NCBI GenBank assembly: GCA_038253325.1
Contig: JBBSHE010000009.1
Coordinates: 1 to 64,000 of the forward strand
Reading direction: 5' to 3'
DNA from: JBBSHE01 sp038253325
GTDB taxonomy: Bacteria > Actinomycetota > Actinomycetes > Propionibacteriales > Nocardioidaceae
DNA: 64,000 nucleotides
In this document: positions 41,431-49,348 of the stretch, piece by piece
Layout of the letters: the number at the start of each line of letters is the position of its first letter
How positions within the stretch are numbered: position 1 is the stretch's first letter
Position numbers and translations under genes: made by a program
Notes under the pieces: model-generated
The model's input: only the letters and a program-made list of their open reading frames with translations
Told to the model about the DNA's origin: nothing
Databases searched by the model: none

Positions 41431-41925
41431 TCAGTCGCGCCGAAGGCGCGCCCACAGATGGGACTGGAGCGGTTGTCCGACCGCGGCCATGTCGTAGGTC
41501 CAGAGCAGGTCGCCGTCAACCACGCCGTAGAGACGGTGGCCGGCGGTGTAGTCCTTCGCGGATGTGCTGCGGACGACCGCGTCGGTGGCCAGCTCGATCT
41601 TCGCACCTTCGACCCTGCCGTAGTAGAGCTCGACGTAGCCGGTGGCGTGGGCCAGCAGGAACTCCACGTCGCCAACCGGTTGCATCCGCAGGAAGCCGCT
41701 CTCCATTCCGCGGGGTCTGGCCGGTTGTCCGTCGGAGTCGAGCTCCCAGCTCCGACTGACGTAGTACAGAAACGGTCTGCCGTCGTGCGTGAACGCGGCT
41801 TCCTGCTGGAACTCGAAGCGGTCGATCGTCGGATAGTCGCCATGCCCGTTGCCGTGCCAGCCCCCGAGCAGGAATCCGACCGGCAGCAGGTCGGGATGAA
41901 GCTCGGGAGGCGTGTCGCCGGGCAC
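41431..41925 (-). CDS. Nitrobindin-like heme-binding beta-barrel protein
   Basis: A 164-aa nitrobindin (THAP4-like/DUF1794) protein forming a 10-strand beta barrel. Signatures: FLLGGWHGNGHGDYPTIDRFEFQQEAAF, SRSWELDSDGQPARPRGMESGFLRM and AAVGQPLQSHLWARLRR at the C-terminus, where family members place the heme-ligand His. It would bind heme and react with NO or peroxynitrite. The gene order nitrobindin near sulfurtransferase/sseC is that of Rv0813c-Rv0815c. GTG start at 41925; the true start could be slightly different. It converges on the PLP enzyme, stops 6 bases apart. Confidence 0.87.
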   Translation of the reverse strand: MPGDTPPELHPDLLPVGFLLGGWHGNGHGDYPTIDRFEFQQEAAFTHDGRPFLYYVSRSWELDSDGQPARPRGMESGFLRMQPVGDVEFLLAHATGYVELYYGRVEGAKIELATDAVVRSTSAKDYTAGHRLYGVVDGDLLWTYDMAAVGQPLQSHLWARLRRD

Positions 41926-41933
41926 GCGTACGG

Positions 41934-42032
41934 TCAGGCCTGCCCGCGGAAGAGCTGGACCACCGCGAGCGCGGCGAACCAGGCGACGATGATGCCGACG
42001 ACGATGAGTAGCGTGACGAAGAATGCCTCCAC
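41934..42032 (-). CDS. 32-aa single-helix membrane microprotein
   Basis: A 32-residue ORF (GTG at 42032, stop at 41934) nearly all of which is one transmembrane helix: EAFFVTLLIVVGIIVAWF followed by AALAVVQLFRGQA. It ends 8 bases before the nitrobindin start, so it is the first gene of that unit. Such tiny helices often act as partners of membrane complexes; the role here is unknown. The strongly non-random hydrophobic pattern and tight linkage are the reason for calling it. Confidence 0.55.
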   Translation of the reverse strand: MEAFFVTLLIVVGIIVAWFAALAVVQLFRGQA

Positions 42033-42065
42033 GACCGAAGTGTATCCGCCACTGCGGTCGCTCAC

Positions 42066-42914
42066 TCAGGATGCGGCCGCCACCGCTCGGGTCCGCAGCA
42101 GTTCGTGCGCCTCGGGCGGGGTCATCGGTGGCCGACCGGCGATCCTTGCCAGCTCGGCGGCTCGGTCGACCAGCTCTTGGTTGTGGGCCACGGGTACACC
42201 GCGGGAGAACGTGAGCGTGTCCTCCATCCCGACCCGCAAGTGACCGCCCTTCGACAGGGCGGCGAACGCCACGGCCATCGTGGTCCTGCCAATCCCCGTC
42301 GCGCTCCACGACGTGACCGGGTCGGGCAGCGCGGCGACGGCCGCCACCAGGGCATCGGCGGTTCCCGGCATCCCACCGGGCACACCCATCACGAGGTCGC
42401 AGTGGACGCGCCCACCGAACGGCACGCCGTACGCGTCCAGCAACCGGTGCAACGCGGCGACGTGACCGAGGTCGAACAGCTCGAACTCGGGCACGACCTG
42501 ACGCTGCTGGCTCAGCTGGTAGAGCTCGCACACGAACGGCCATGGGTTCAAGAACACGTCGTCGCCGAAATTGGTCGTCCCCGTCGTCAGAGAGCAGGAG
42601 TCAGGCTCCGCATCGAGCACCCGCAGCCGGTCATCGAGTGGATCGTGGACCGACCCGCCGGTGGAGAGCTGGACGACCAGCGTGCTCGACTCGCGGACGA
42701 CGGTGACAGCTTCCGTTAGGCGCCCGATGTCGAGCGTCGGGCGGTGCTCGGCATCGCGGATGTGCAGGTGGATCATTGCCGCCCCGGCCGCCTCGCACGT
42801 CGCCGCCGTCTCGGCGAGCTCGTCCATCGTCGTCGGGAGCGCCGGGAAGTCAGCCTTAGTGGTCTCCGCGCCGGTTGGCGCAACGGTGATCAGGGTCTTG
42901 CCCGCCGCGGTCAT
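42066..42914 (-). CDS. BKACE family (beta-keto acid cleavage) enzyme
   Basis: A 282-aa TIM-barrel enzyme of the DUF849/3-keto-5-aminohexanoate cleavage family. Metal-binding pattern: MIHLHIRDAEHRPT (two His), plus VVQLSTGG, FDLGHVAALHRL and HLRVGMEDTLTFSRG with the usual glycine-rich ending. Members join a beta-keto acid with acetyl-CoA to give acetoacetate and a CoA product; specificity is not evident. ATG at 42914. Divergent from dtd, 63 bp apart. Confidence 0.9.
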   Translation of the reverse strand: MTAAGKTLITVAPTGAETTKADFPALPTTMDELAETAATCEAAGAAMIHLHIRDAEHRPTLDIGRLTEAVTVVRESSTLVVQLSTGGSVHDPLDDRLRVLDAEPDSCSLTTGTTNFGDDVFLNPWPFVCELYQLSQQRQVVPEFELFDLGHVAALHRLLDAYGVPFGGRVHCDLVMGVPGGMPGTADALVAAVAALPDPVTSWSATGIGRTTMAVAFAALSKGGHLRVGMEDTLTFSRGVPVAHNQELVDRAAELARIAGRPPMTPPEAHELLRTRAVAAAS

Positions 42915-42977
42915 GGCGCCATGCTGCCAGAAGGCGAGCCCCATAGAGTGCCACGAGGGCGCCGAGCGAGGAGGCAC

Positions 42978-43403
42978 ATGCGCGCATTGGTCCAGCGGGT
43001 CACCCGGGCCAGCGTCTCGGTCGACGACGACATCGTCGCGGCGATCGACCGGCCGGGACTGCTCGTGCTGCTCGGCGTCACCCACGGCGACGACCGTGCC
43101 GCCGCGGCAAGTCTCGCCGGCAAGGTATGGAATCTCCGGGTGCTGCATCGCGAGAGGTCGGCGGCCGACGTCGGAGCGCCGCTGCTCGTCGTCAGCCAGT
43201 TCACGCTGTACGCCGACACGAGCAAGGGACGGCGTCCATCCTGGTCCGCGGCAGCGGGCGCCGATGTGTCGGAGCCGCTGTACGAGGAGTTCTGCCAGGC
43301 ACTGGGCGCCCTCGGCGCAGATGTCGCAACCGGGCGATTCGGGGCACCGATGCAGGTTTCGCTGGTCAACGACGGACCGATGACACTGCTCGTCGAAGCG
43401 TGA
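42978..43403 (+). CDS. dtd: D-aminoacyl-tRNA deacylase
   Basis: A 141-aa proofreading enzyme that removes D-amino acids (and Gly from tRNA-Ala) from tRNA. Signature motifs are exact: N-terminal MRALVQRVTRASVSVD, the SQFTLYADTSKGRRPSW motif with SQxxL, and the C-terminal ending NDGPMTLLVEA with the Gly/Met-Thr pattern. Strong GAGGAGG ribosome binding site before the ATG. Confidence 0.95.
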   Translation: MRALVQRVTRASVSVDDDIVAAIDRPGLLVLLGVTHGDDRAAAASLAGKVWNLRVLHRERSAADVGAPLLVVSQFTLYADTSKGRRPSWSAAAGADVSEPLYEEFCQALGALGADVATGRFGAPMQVSLVNDGPMTLLVEA

Positions 43404-43445
43404 GCTACCGGCCGCAAGGACCGTCCGGTTTTGCTTCCCAGGTTT

Positions 43446-43458
43446 GGTTGGCACAATG
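43446..43458 (+). promoter_or_regulatory. Shared GGTTGGCACAATG element, LCP gene 1
   Basis: The same 13 bases occur before both LCP genes (here and at 44822-44834), each 28 bases before the start codon. CACAAT may serve as a -10 element. The identical spacing suggests common control. Confidence 0.5.
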
Positions 43459-43486
43459 GGCCGCTGGACACGCAGACAGGGAGAGC

Positions 43487-44749
43487 ATGGACCAGCCGGC
43501 ATCCGAGGACGGGGCGACGAGCGGGGGCGTTCCACCGGACGCAGGGCGTCTCGGCCGCCGCCGCGCGGACGCACCGGCGGATCGATCGGGCAACGAGACC
43601 TCGACGCTGGACTCGGTTGACGAAGGAACCGTCCCGGCGGAGGAACCTACCGGCGGCAAGCGCAAGGATCCGCGCCGCAGGGGCTTCGTCCGGCGCCACT
43701 GGGTTGCGACCGCCGTGACGGCGGTGCTCGCGCTCGTCGTCACGATCGCCGGCGCCGGCTATGCGTACTACTGGTACGTCAACCAGGCGTTCGACCAGAT
43801 CGCGAGGCTTCCCGCCGGGATCACGAAGACTCCGCCCCCGGGCCGCTCCGAGGGAAACTCAGCGCTCGACATCTTGCTGGTCGGCGTGGACAACGGCAAC
43901 AACGGCGACTCGATCGCGAGCGACCTGAACGACGGTACGTGGACGGTCGGCGCGCACCGTACCGACACGATCATGCTGGTCCACATCCCGGCGAACCGGG
44001 AGTCCATCACGTTGGTGTCCATTCCACGCGACACCTGGATCTCGATGCCGGAATGCCACAAGTACGCCCTCTACCTCGAAGGGTGCCGAGCCAAGATCAA
44101 CGCCGCCTTCTCGCTCGGCGGCCCGAAGCTGATGGTCCGGACGATCCAGAACTTCACCGGGATCAGCCTGGACCACTTCGCGGCCGTCGACTGGAACGGG
44201 TTCAAGGACCTCACGACGAAGCTCGGTGGGATCAGGGTCTACATACCGCAGGCCTTCTACGACACGTCGCAGCGCTACGAGTGGCATGCCGGGTGGCAGA
44301 AGCTCGCGGGCGACGTGGCACTGAAGTATGTCCGCACGCGGTACAACCTGCCCGACGGCAGCAGCGACTTCGGCCGGATGGCCCGGCAGCAGAACTTCCT
44401 CCGCGCCACGATGAACCAGCTGCTCTCGAGCGACGTGCGGTACCACCCGCTGAAGCTGCTCGACATCGTCAAGGTGATCGCGAAGTACCTGGCGGTCGAC
44501 CAGGGGTGGTCGACGGACGAGATCCGTAGCCTGGCGTTGTCCATGCACAATGTCGCGTCGAAGGACGTCACGTTCCTCACCCTGCAGACCACGAGCGCGA
44601 AAAGCGCCGGAGGCCAAGACATCCAGCTGGCGAAGCATCGGATGACGAGGCAACTGTTCAAGGCATTTGCAGCAGGCCGGATCTCCACCTTCGTCAAGCG
44701 ACACCCGACCGCCGTGCGTCAGCTGGCGAGCACCAAGGGCGTCAGTTGA
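43487..44749 (+). CDS. LytR-CpsA-Psr (LCP) family protein 1
   Basis: A 420-aa wall-assembly phosphotransferase, predicted to attach anionic polymers or arabinogalactan-like glycans to peptidoglycan. A 65-residue cytosolic charged N-terminus is followed by one helix (about 72-92, VTAVLALVVTIAGAGYAYYWYV) and the extracellular LCP domain (about 118-390): LDILLVGVDNGNN, RTDTIMLVHIPANRESITLVSIPRDTW (the conserved Arg/Asp set), INAAFSLGGPKLMVRTIQNFTGISLDHFAAVDWNGF and YVRTRYNLPDGSSDFGRMARQQNF. GGAG before the ATG. It has a same-length paralogue immediately downstream. Confidence 0.92.
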   Translation: MDQPASEDGATSGGVPPDAGRLGRRRADAPADRSGNETSTLDSVDEGTVPAEEPTGGKRKDPRRRGFVRRHWVATAVTAVLALVVTIAGAGYAYYWYVNQAFDQIARLPAGITKTPPPGRSEGNSALDILLVGVDNGNNGDSIASDLNDGTWTVGAHRTDTIMLVHIPANRESITLVSIPRDTWISMPECHKYALYLEGCRAKINAAFSLGGPKLMVRTIQNFTGISLDHFAAVDWNGFKDLTTKLGGIRVYIPQAFYDTSQRYEWHAGWQKLAGDVALKYVRTRYNLPDGSSDFGRMARQQNFLRATMNQLLSSDVRYHPLKLLDIVKVIAKYLAVDQGWSTDEIRSLALSMHNVASKDVTFLTLQTTSAKSAGGQDIQLAKHRMTRQLFKAFAAGRISTFVKRHPTAVRQLASTKGVS

Positions 44750-44821
44750 CGTGAAGATGGCCGAAACCGTGCCCGATCCAGCCGAGTGGGAGCACGCCCC
44801 CCGGCCGTACGTCCCGCGACC

Positions 44822-44839
44822 GGTTGGCACAATGTGCCA
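44822..44839 (+). promoter_or_regulatory. Shared element with palindrome, LCP gene 2
   Basis: Contains GGTTGGCACAATG as in LCP gene 1, here within the near-perfect palindrome TGGCACA-A-TGTGCCA (44825-44839). The copy before gene 1 keeps only the left arm. A regulator may bind here; inferred. Confidence 0.45.
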
Positions 44840-44862
44840 CGCGAGCGACGACGGGGAGGAAC

Positions 44863-46125
44863 GTGGACGACGAGCAGTCGCCGGAAGACGGGCAGCCTGG
44901 TAACCCTGCTGCGGCTGACCAGAGCCGCCGGGCCGACGCCTCGGCCGCCGGTGACACGACGGGATCCGGGGCCGCGGCGTCGCCCGAAGCTGACGCCACG
45001 ACCGTGGTCACGAAGGGCGGACACCGCAAGCGCGGCTTCTTCCGCACACACTGGCTCGCGGTGATCATCGCCGGAGTCCTTGCTGTGGTCCTCGTCGTCG
45101 CCGGTCTCACGTACGGCTACTACTGGTATCTCCATCACAAGCTCGACCAGGTGACCCGGGTGCACGTTCCGATCACCCAGGCCACCAACAGCGCCGGCCA
45201 GCCGGTCAAGGACACGGACACCGCGCTCAACATCCTGCTCGTCGGCGTCGACAAGAACGAGACCGGGAACGGTTCGTTGTCCGATGCGGTCAAGCAGAAG
45301 TCGTGGCCGCTCGGGTCGTTTCGGACCGACACGATCATGGTTGTCCACATTCCGAAGGACCGGAAGTCTGCGACCCTGATCTCCATCCCGCGGGACACCT
45401 GGATCGCGATGCCCGAGTGCCACAAGTACGCCGCGTACTACGACAACTGCCACGACAAGATCAACGCGGCGTTTTCGTACGGCGGGCCGAAGTTGATGGT
45501 CGAGGCCGTCCAGCGGTTCACCGGGCTGCGCCTCGACCACTTCGCCGCGATCGACTGGAACGGCTTCAAGGATCTGACAACCGCACTCGGCGGGGTGAAG
45601 GTCTACATACCCACGACCGTCGTTGACCCCAAGCAGAAGGACGCGAACGGCAACTTCCTCGTCTGGACACAAGGCTGGCACAACCTGAAGGGCGATCTCG
45701 CGTTGCAGTACGTGCGAATGCGCTACAACCTGCCCAACGGTGACTTCGACCGGATCGCCCGCCAACAGAACTTCCTGCGCGCAACGATGAAGCAGCTGCT
45801 GTCCGACAGCGTGCGGCACAACCCGTACCGTTTCCTTCAGGTCGTGGGAGCCGTCACCTCGCATCTCGTTGTCGACTCGGGTTGGCAAAGCGACGAGATC
45901 CGCGACGTCGCGCTGTCGATGCGAGGCGTCTCGTCGACCGACATCTCGTTCTTCACGCTGCAGGAGACCGCCGGAACGAGTACGTCCGGCGCGTCGATCC
46001 AAGTCGCGGACCTGCCCCTCGTACGCGAGATGTTCGGAGCACTCGCCAACGGACATGTCCAGCGGTTCGTCCGCAACCATCCGAATGTCCTGCGGACACT
46101 AGGGAACTCCCGGTCCGTCCACTGA
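44863..46125 (+). CDS. LytR-CpsA-Psr (LCP) family protein 2
   Basis: A 420-aa paralogue of the upstream gene, the same length and layout: charged N-terminus, one membrane helix (about 62-86, VIIAGVLAVVLVVAGLTYGYYWYL) and an LCP domain with LNILLVGVDKNETGN, RTDTIMVVHIPKDRKSATLISIPRDTW, CHDKINAAFSYGGPKLM and YVRMRYNLPNGDFDRIARQQNF. GTG at 44863, preceded by GGGGAGGA. The pair is a tandem duplication; each has its own promoter-like element, so the two may be used at different times or on different polymers. Confidence 0.92.
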   Translation: MDDEQSPEDGQPGNPAAADQSRRADASAAGDTTGSGAAASPEADATTVVTKGGHRKRGFFRTHWLAVIIAGVLAVVLVVAGLTYGYYWYLHHKLDQVTRVHVPITQATNSAGQPVKDTDTALNILLVGVDKNETGNGSLSDAVKQKSWPLGSFRTDTIMVVHIPKDRKSATLISIPRDTWIAMPECHKYAAYYDNCHDKINAAFSYGGPKLMVEAVQRFTGLRLDHFAAIDWNGFKDLTTALGGVKVYIPTTVVDPKQKDANGNFLVWTQGWHNLKGDLALQYVRMRYNLPNGDFDRIARQQNFLRATMKQLLSDSVRHNPYRFLQVVGAVTSHLVVDSGWQSDEIRDVALSMRGVSSTDISFFTLQETAGTSTSGASIQVADLPLVREMFGALANGHVQRFVRNHPNVLRTLGNSRSVH

Positions 46126-46194
46126 GGCCGTCGCCGCGGGCCGGCTGGCCGAAGCCGACTCTGGACGACCATTGCCGTTGCAACCGTTCGGGAG

Positions 46195-46575
46195 TCAGCG
46201 GTCGTAGTCGTCATGGAGGCGGATGATGTCGTCCTCCCCCAGGTAAGCCCCGGTCTGTACCTCGACGAAGATCACGTCCCCAGTCCCCGGGTTCGACACC
46301 CGGTGAGCCGCACGCACGGGTACGTCGACGGTCGCGCCGACAGCGACTTCGCGATCCTCACCGTCGATGGTCACGATGGCGGTGCCGCTGACAAAGGTCC
46401 AGTGCTCGGCTCGCCGTTCATGACGTTGGTAGCTGAGCCGATGGCCCGGTCGGACACAGATCCGCTTCACCTGGTAGGCCGACCCCTTGTCGACGACCGC
46501 GTAGTAACCCCATGGGCGCTCGACCCGGTCCGCCCCCGCGTCACCCGCACTCGACACGCGCGCCAGTGTAGACAC
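46195..46575 (-). CDS. Cupin-domain protein (mannose-6-phosphate isomerase type II-like)
   Basis: A 126-aa protein with a single cupin barrel: ERPWGYYAVVDKGSAYQVKRICVRPGHRLSYQRHERRAEHWTFVSGTAIV and the C-terminal DVPVRAAHRVSNPGTGDVIFVEVQTGAYLGEDDIIR. This matches the C-terminal isomerase domain of bifunctional mannose-1-phosphate guanylyltransferase/mannose-6-phosphate isomerase proteins, here as a free-standing protein. Metal ligands would be the His residues in HERRAEHW and the later H. A GTG at 46575 is used; GTG at 46557 is also possible. Confidence 0.85.
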   Translation of the reverse strand: MSTLARVSSAGDAGADRVERPWGYYAVVDKGSAYQVKRICVRPGHRLSYQRHERRAEHWTFVSGTAIVTIDGEDREVAVGATVDVPVRAAHRVSNPGTGDVIFVEVQTGAYLGEDDIIRLHDDYDR

Positions 46576-46631
46576 CGCCGCATAGGCGGCACTCCGCCGG
46601 CGTCCGCAATGACCGTCGATGGGGCAACGGG

Positions 46632-46931
46632 TCAGATCGCGATCCGTACCTCGATGATGCTTCCGATCTGCGCCCGGACACGGCGCTCGACCGGTTCCGT
46701 ACGAGGAGCGAGCGTCCGCACTGTCCAGTCGCCGTCGGCGGCAAAGAAACGGAAGGCCCCGTCGACGTCGGTCGGTTCCTCCGCGACGAACTCGCCCGTC
46801 CGGTCGAGCAGGCGCACGTACGCGCCCGCGACCGGCGCGTCGTCGCGGGTGACGACACCTTGGATCACCGCCTGGCGATCAAGGTCGACACCGGCCAGGT
46901 CCGTTCCGCCGGCCCTCGTCCCGCAACCCAT
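46632..46931 (-). CDS. sseC: DUF1416 protein (SseC-like)
   Basis: A 99-aa protein of the DUF1416 family, with the SseC start MGCGTRAGG and a transthyretin-like beta sandwich (VIQGVVTRDDAPVAGAYVRLLDRTGEF, EPTDVDGAFRFFAADGDWTVRTLA). It always follows a thiosulfate sulfurtransferase in mycobacteria; here its ATG overlaps the sulfurtransferase stop. The function is unknown but must be tied to sulfur transfer. Confidence 0.92.
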   Translation of the reverse strand: MGCGTRAGGTDLAGVDLDRQAVIQGVVTRDDAPVAGAYVRLLDRTGEFVAEEPTDVDGAFRFFAADGDWTVRTLAPRTEPVERRVRAQIGSIIEVRIAI

Positions 46932-47779
46932 CAGGACGACCCCGGCTCGTCGCCCAACGCCACCGGGACGCCGACCAGCGAGCCGTACTCGGTCCAGGAG
47001 CCGTCGTAGTTCTTGACGTTCGGCTGGTCCAGCAGCTCGTGCAGGACGAACCAGGTGTGCGCGGACCGTTCACCGATCCGGCAGTACGCGATCGTGTCCT
47101 TGGCGAGGTCGACACCCGCGTCGTCGTAGAGGCGCCCGAGCTCGTCGTCGGACTTGAACGTCCCGTCGTCGTTGGCTGCCTTGCTCCATGGGATGTTCGC
47201 GGCGGTCGGGATGTGCCCGGCGCGCTGGGCGGACTCCTGCGGCAGGTGCGCGGGAGCCAGCAGCCGGCCTGCGTACTCGTCCGGCGACCGCACGTCGACG
47301 AGATTCTTGCGGCCTACGGAGTCGACGACCTCGTCGCGGAAGGCGCGGATGCTGAGGTCGGGATCGGTCGCCGTGTATGTGGTCGTGGGCCGATCCGATA
47401 GATCCTCGACCAGCTCGCGTGACTCCAGCTCCCACTTCTTGCGCCCGCCGTCGAGCAGGACCACGTTCTGATGGCCGTACAGCGTGAGATACCAGTACGC
47501 GTAGGCGGCGAACCAGTTGTTGTTGCCCCCGTACAGCACGATCGTGTCGTCGTTGCCGATACCACGCTCCGACAACAGCTTCTCGAACTGCTGCTTCCCG
47601 ACGAAGTCGCGGCGGACGGGGTCTTGCAGGTCTTCCTTCCAGTCGAGCTTGACCGCGCCCTTGATGTGGCCCTTTTCGTACGCGCTGGTGTCCTCGTCGA
47701 CCTCGACCAGGACGACCCCGGTGTCGGCGAGATGGTCTTCGACCCAATCGGCGTCGACCAGTACGGCGTCGCGGCTCAT
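46931..47779 (-). CDS. Thiosulfate sulfurtransferase (rhodanese, CysA type)
   Basis: A 282-aa two-domain rhodanese. The C-terminal active-site loop is AYCRIGERSAHTWF with the catalytic Cys in CRIGERS; the inactive N-terminal domain has YEKGHIKGAVKLDW, GIGNDDTIVLYGGNNNWFAAYAYWYL. It transfers sulfane sulfur, in line with the CysA2/SseC pair of M. tuberculosis. A short leader ORF lies 140 bp upstream and may sense sulfur amino acids. Confidence 0.93.
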   Translation of the reverse strand: MSRDAVLVDADWVEDHLADTGVVLVEVDEDTSAYEKGHIKGAVKLDWKEDLQDPVRRDFVGKQQFEKLLSERGIGNDDTIVLYGGNNNWFAAYAYWYLTLYGHQNVVLLDGGRKKWELESRELVEDLSDRPTTTYTATDPDLSIRAFRDEVVDSVGRKNLVDVRSPDEYAGRLLAPAHLPQESAQRAGHIPTAANIPWSKAANDDGTFKSDDELGRLYDDAGVDLAKDTIAYCRIGERSAHTWFVLHELLDQPNVKNYDGSWTEYGSLVGVPVALGDEPGSS

Positions 47780-47917
47780 GTTGTACCTCCGGTTGATGTG
47801 TGGATGTGGCGGCCACGAACGGGCCGAATGAAGAGGAGCAGCCGGCCGATGCGACCGGGCGGCCTGCCGGCGCCGACCGAGGAAGCTCGGGCGAAGGAAG
47901 GGAACCGCGTCAGTCGG

Positions 47918-48025
47918 TCAGTGTGGATGCGTACCCGGTGCCAGGACCCCGATGCCAGGACACAGCGCGGCGGCGGTGTGGCAGTGATCCACCGCGCGGC
48001 GCTTGGTCAGCATCGCCGAGTGCAT
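47918..48025 (-). CDS. Putative leader peptide upstream of the sulfurtransferase gene
   Basis: A 35-codon ORF starting MHSAMLTKRRAVDHCHTAAA and ending LCPGIGVLAPGTHPH. It matches the pattern of actinobacterial leader peptides annotated before sulfur-assimilation genes (R-R-x-V-D-x-x-R/H-x-A-x-A-x-C-P). Two Cys codons and several His lie in it, which suggests ribosome stalling or attenuation by amino-acid supply. A second ATG at 48013 gives a 31-aa version. It lies 139 bp before the sulfurtransferase start. Confidence 0.65.
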   Translation of the reverse strand: MHSAMLTKRRAVDHCHTAAALCPGIGVLAPGTHPH

Positions 48026-48148
48026 GCCGCCGAGCGTACGTCAGGCAATGCCCGAATCCGACCCGCGTCATCCGCATCGTGAGACGACATCTCATCCGAC
48101 GAAAGGCCGGCATCGCCGACCTCTCCTTCCTCGCTCCCTGGAGAGCGG

Positions 48149-48451
48149 TCAGCCACCGGCAAACGGGGGGAGCGCCTCGATCACCGACCCCTCCTCCAAA
48201 ACCACCAGGCGGTGGTCACGGCCACCGACCGGCACCTCACCGACCAGAAACGAGCAGATCCCGAGCACCTGGGCGAACCGGGAACTTGCCCCGTGCCGCT
48301 CACGGGCGGCCGCGAGGAGGTCGGCCAACGTCCCCGCGGCAAACCGCTCCTCGGCAGTCCCCGCTTCGGTTCGGATCGCTGCCCAGTACCGGAGCGTCAC
48401 CGCCAGCGGCCGGACGGCGGCGGCCGCCGGCTCGGCCGAGATCGGGTCCAT
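48149..48451 (-). CDS. MoaD/ThiS-family ubiquitin-like sulfur carrier
   Basis: A 100-aa protein with a beta-grasp pattern: AVTLRYWAAIRTEAGTAEERFAAGTLADLLAAARERHG and a C-terminal Gly-Gly ending (ALPPFAGG), the hallmark of sulfur carriers that form a C-terminal thiocarboxylate. It could serve molybdopterin synthesis (MoaD) or another thio-transfer. ATG at 48451; divergent from glnR. It sits near the sulfurtransferase, a plausible sulfur donor. Confidence 0.85.
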   Translation of the reverse strand: MDPISAEPAAAAVRPLAVTLRYWAAIRTEAGTAEERFAAGTLADLLAAARERHGASSRFAQVLGICSFLVGEVPVGGRDHRLVVLEEGSVIEALPPFAGG

Positions 48452-48564
48452 ACCCGGTATCCTGCCAAGAAGCGCAACCAGGCTCGGCCCAGGGCCGTTG
48501 GATACCGACCGGTGACGGCCGGTTATGGTTTCCGAGCCCGGCCCGGACAGGTGGAGGTCCACGA

Positions 48565-49344
48565 ATGCCGTCGCTGTTGCTGCTGACCGACACGCTGCAG
48601 TCGTCAGGCGACGTTGTCCCGGCGCTGGGGCTGCTGCGCCACCACATCCGGGTGCTGCCCGCGCACGCGACCCTGCTGATCGACCCTCCTGAGTGTGACG
48701 CGGTCCTCGTCGACGGACGACGTGACCTGGTGCAGACCCGAAGCCTGTGTCGGCTGATCCGCACCACCGGCATCGACGTTCCGCTCTTCGTCATCATGGC
48801 GGAGGGCGGGCTCACCGCGGTCGCCGCGGACTGGGGGATCGACGACGTGATCTTGTCGAACGCGGGGCCGGCCGAGGTAGAGGCGCGACTGCGGCTCGCC
48901 ACCGGCCGGCGTGCGGCCGAACGGATGGGTGACTCGGCCACGCAGCTGATTCGCGGCGGTGGAGTCGAGATCGACGAGGCCTCGTACACGACAACCCTCG
49001 AGGGACGGGTCCTCGACCTGACGTTCAAGGAGTTCGAGCTGCTCAAGTACCTTGCGCAGCATCCGGGCCGCGTCTTCAGCCGCGCGCAGCTTCTGCAGGA
49101 GGTCTGGGGATATGACTACTTCGGTGGCACCCGCACCGTCGACGTCCACGTCCGGCGACTGAGGGCAAAACTCGGACCCGAGCACGACCTGTTGATCGGT
49201 ACGGTACGCAACGTCGGGTACCGCTTCGTGCTACCGCCGTCCGACGCCGGCGACCAGCCCGACCCCACGCCCGTTCCCCCGCGCGAGCCGACGCCCCGGG
49301 CCGCACCCGAGGCGCCCGTGAGAAGCCAGGTCGCGACACAATGA
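48565..49344 (+). CDS. glnR: Nitrogen regulator GlnR
   Basis: A 259-aa OmpR-family orphan regulator. The receiver-like domain (MPSLLLLTDTLQ, CDAVLVDGRRDLVQTRSLCRLIR, AVAADWGIDDVILSNAGPAEVEARLRLATGR) follows the GlnR-specific pattern, and the winged helix has VLDLTFKEFELLKYLAQHPGRVFSRAQLLQEVWGYDYFGGTRTVDVHVRRLRAKLG. GlnR controls ammonium, nitrate and other nitrogen genes. The C-terminal tail of about 35 residues is Pro-rich. GGAGG precedes the ATG. mshD follows 5 bases later, as in M. tuberculosis. Confidence 0.94.
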   Translation: MPSLLLLTDTLQSSGDVVPALGLLRHHIRVLPAHATLLIDPPECDAVLVDGRRDLVQTRSLCRLIRTTGIDVPLFVIMAEGGLTAVAADWGIDDVILSNAGPAEVEARLRLATGRRAAERMGDSATQLIRGGGVEIDEASYTTTLEGRVLDLTFKEFELLKYLAQHPGRVFSRAQLLQEVWGYDYFGGTRTVDVHVRRLRAKLGPEHDLLIGTVRNVGYRFVLPPSDAGDQPDPTPVPPREPTPRAAPEAPVRSQVATQ

Positions 49345-49348
49345 CCCG

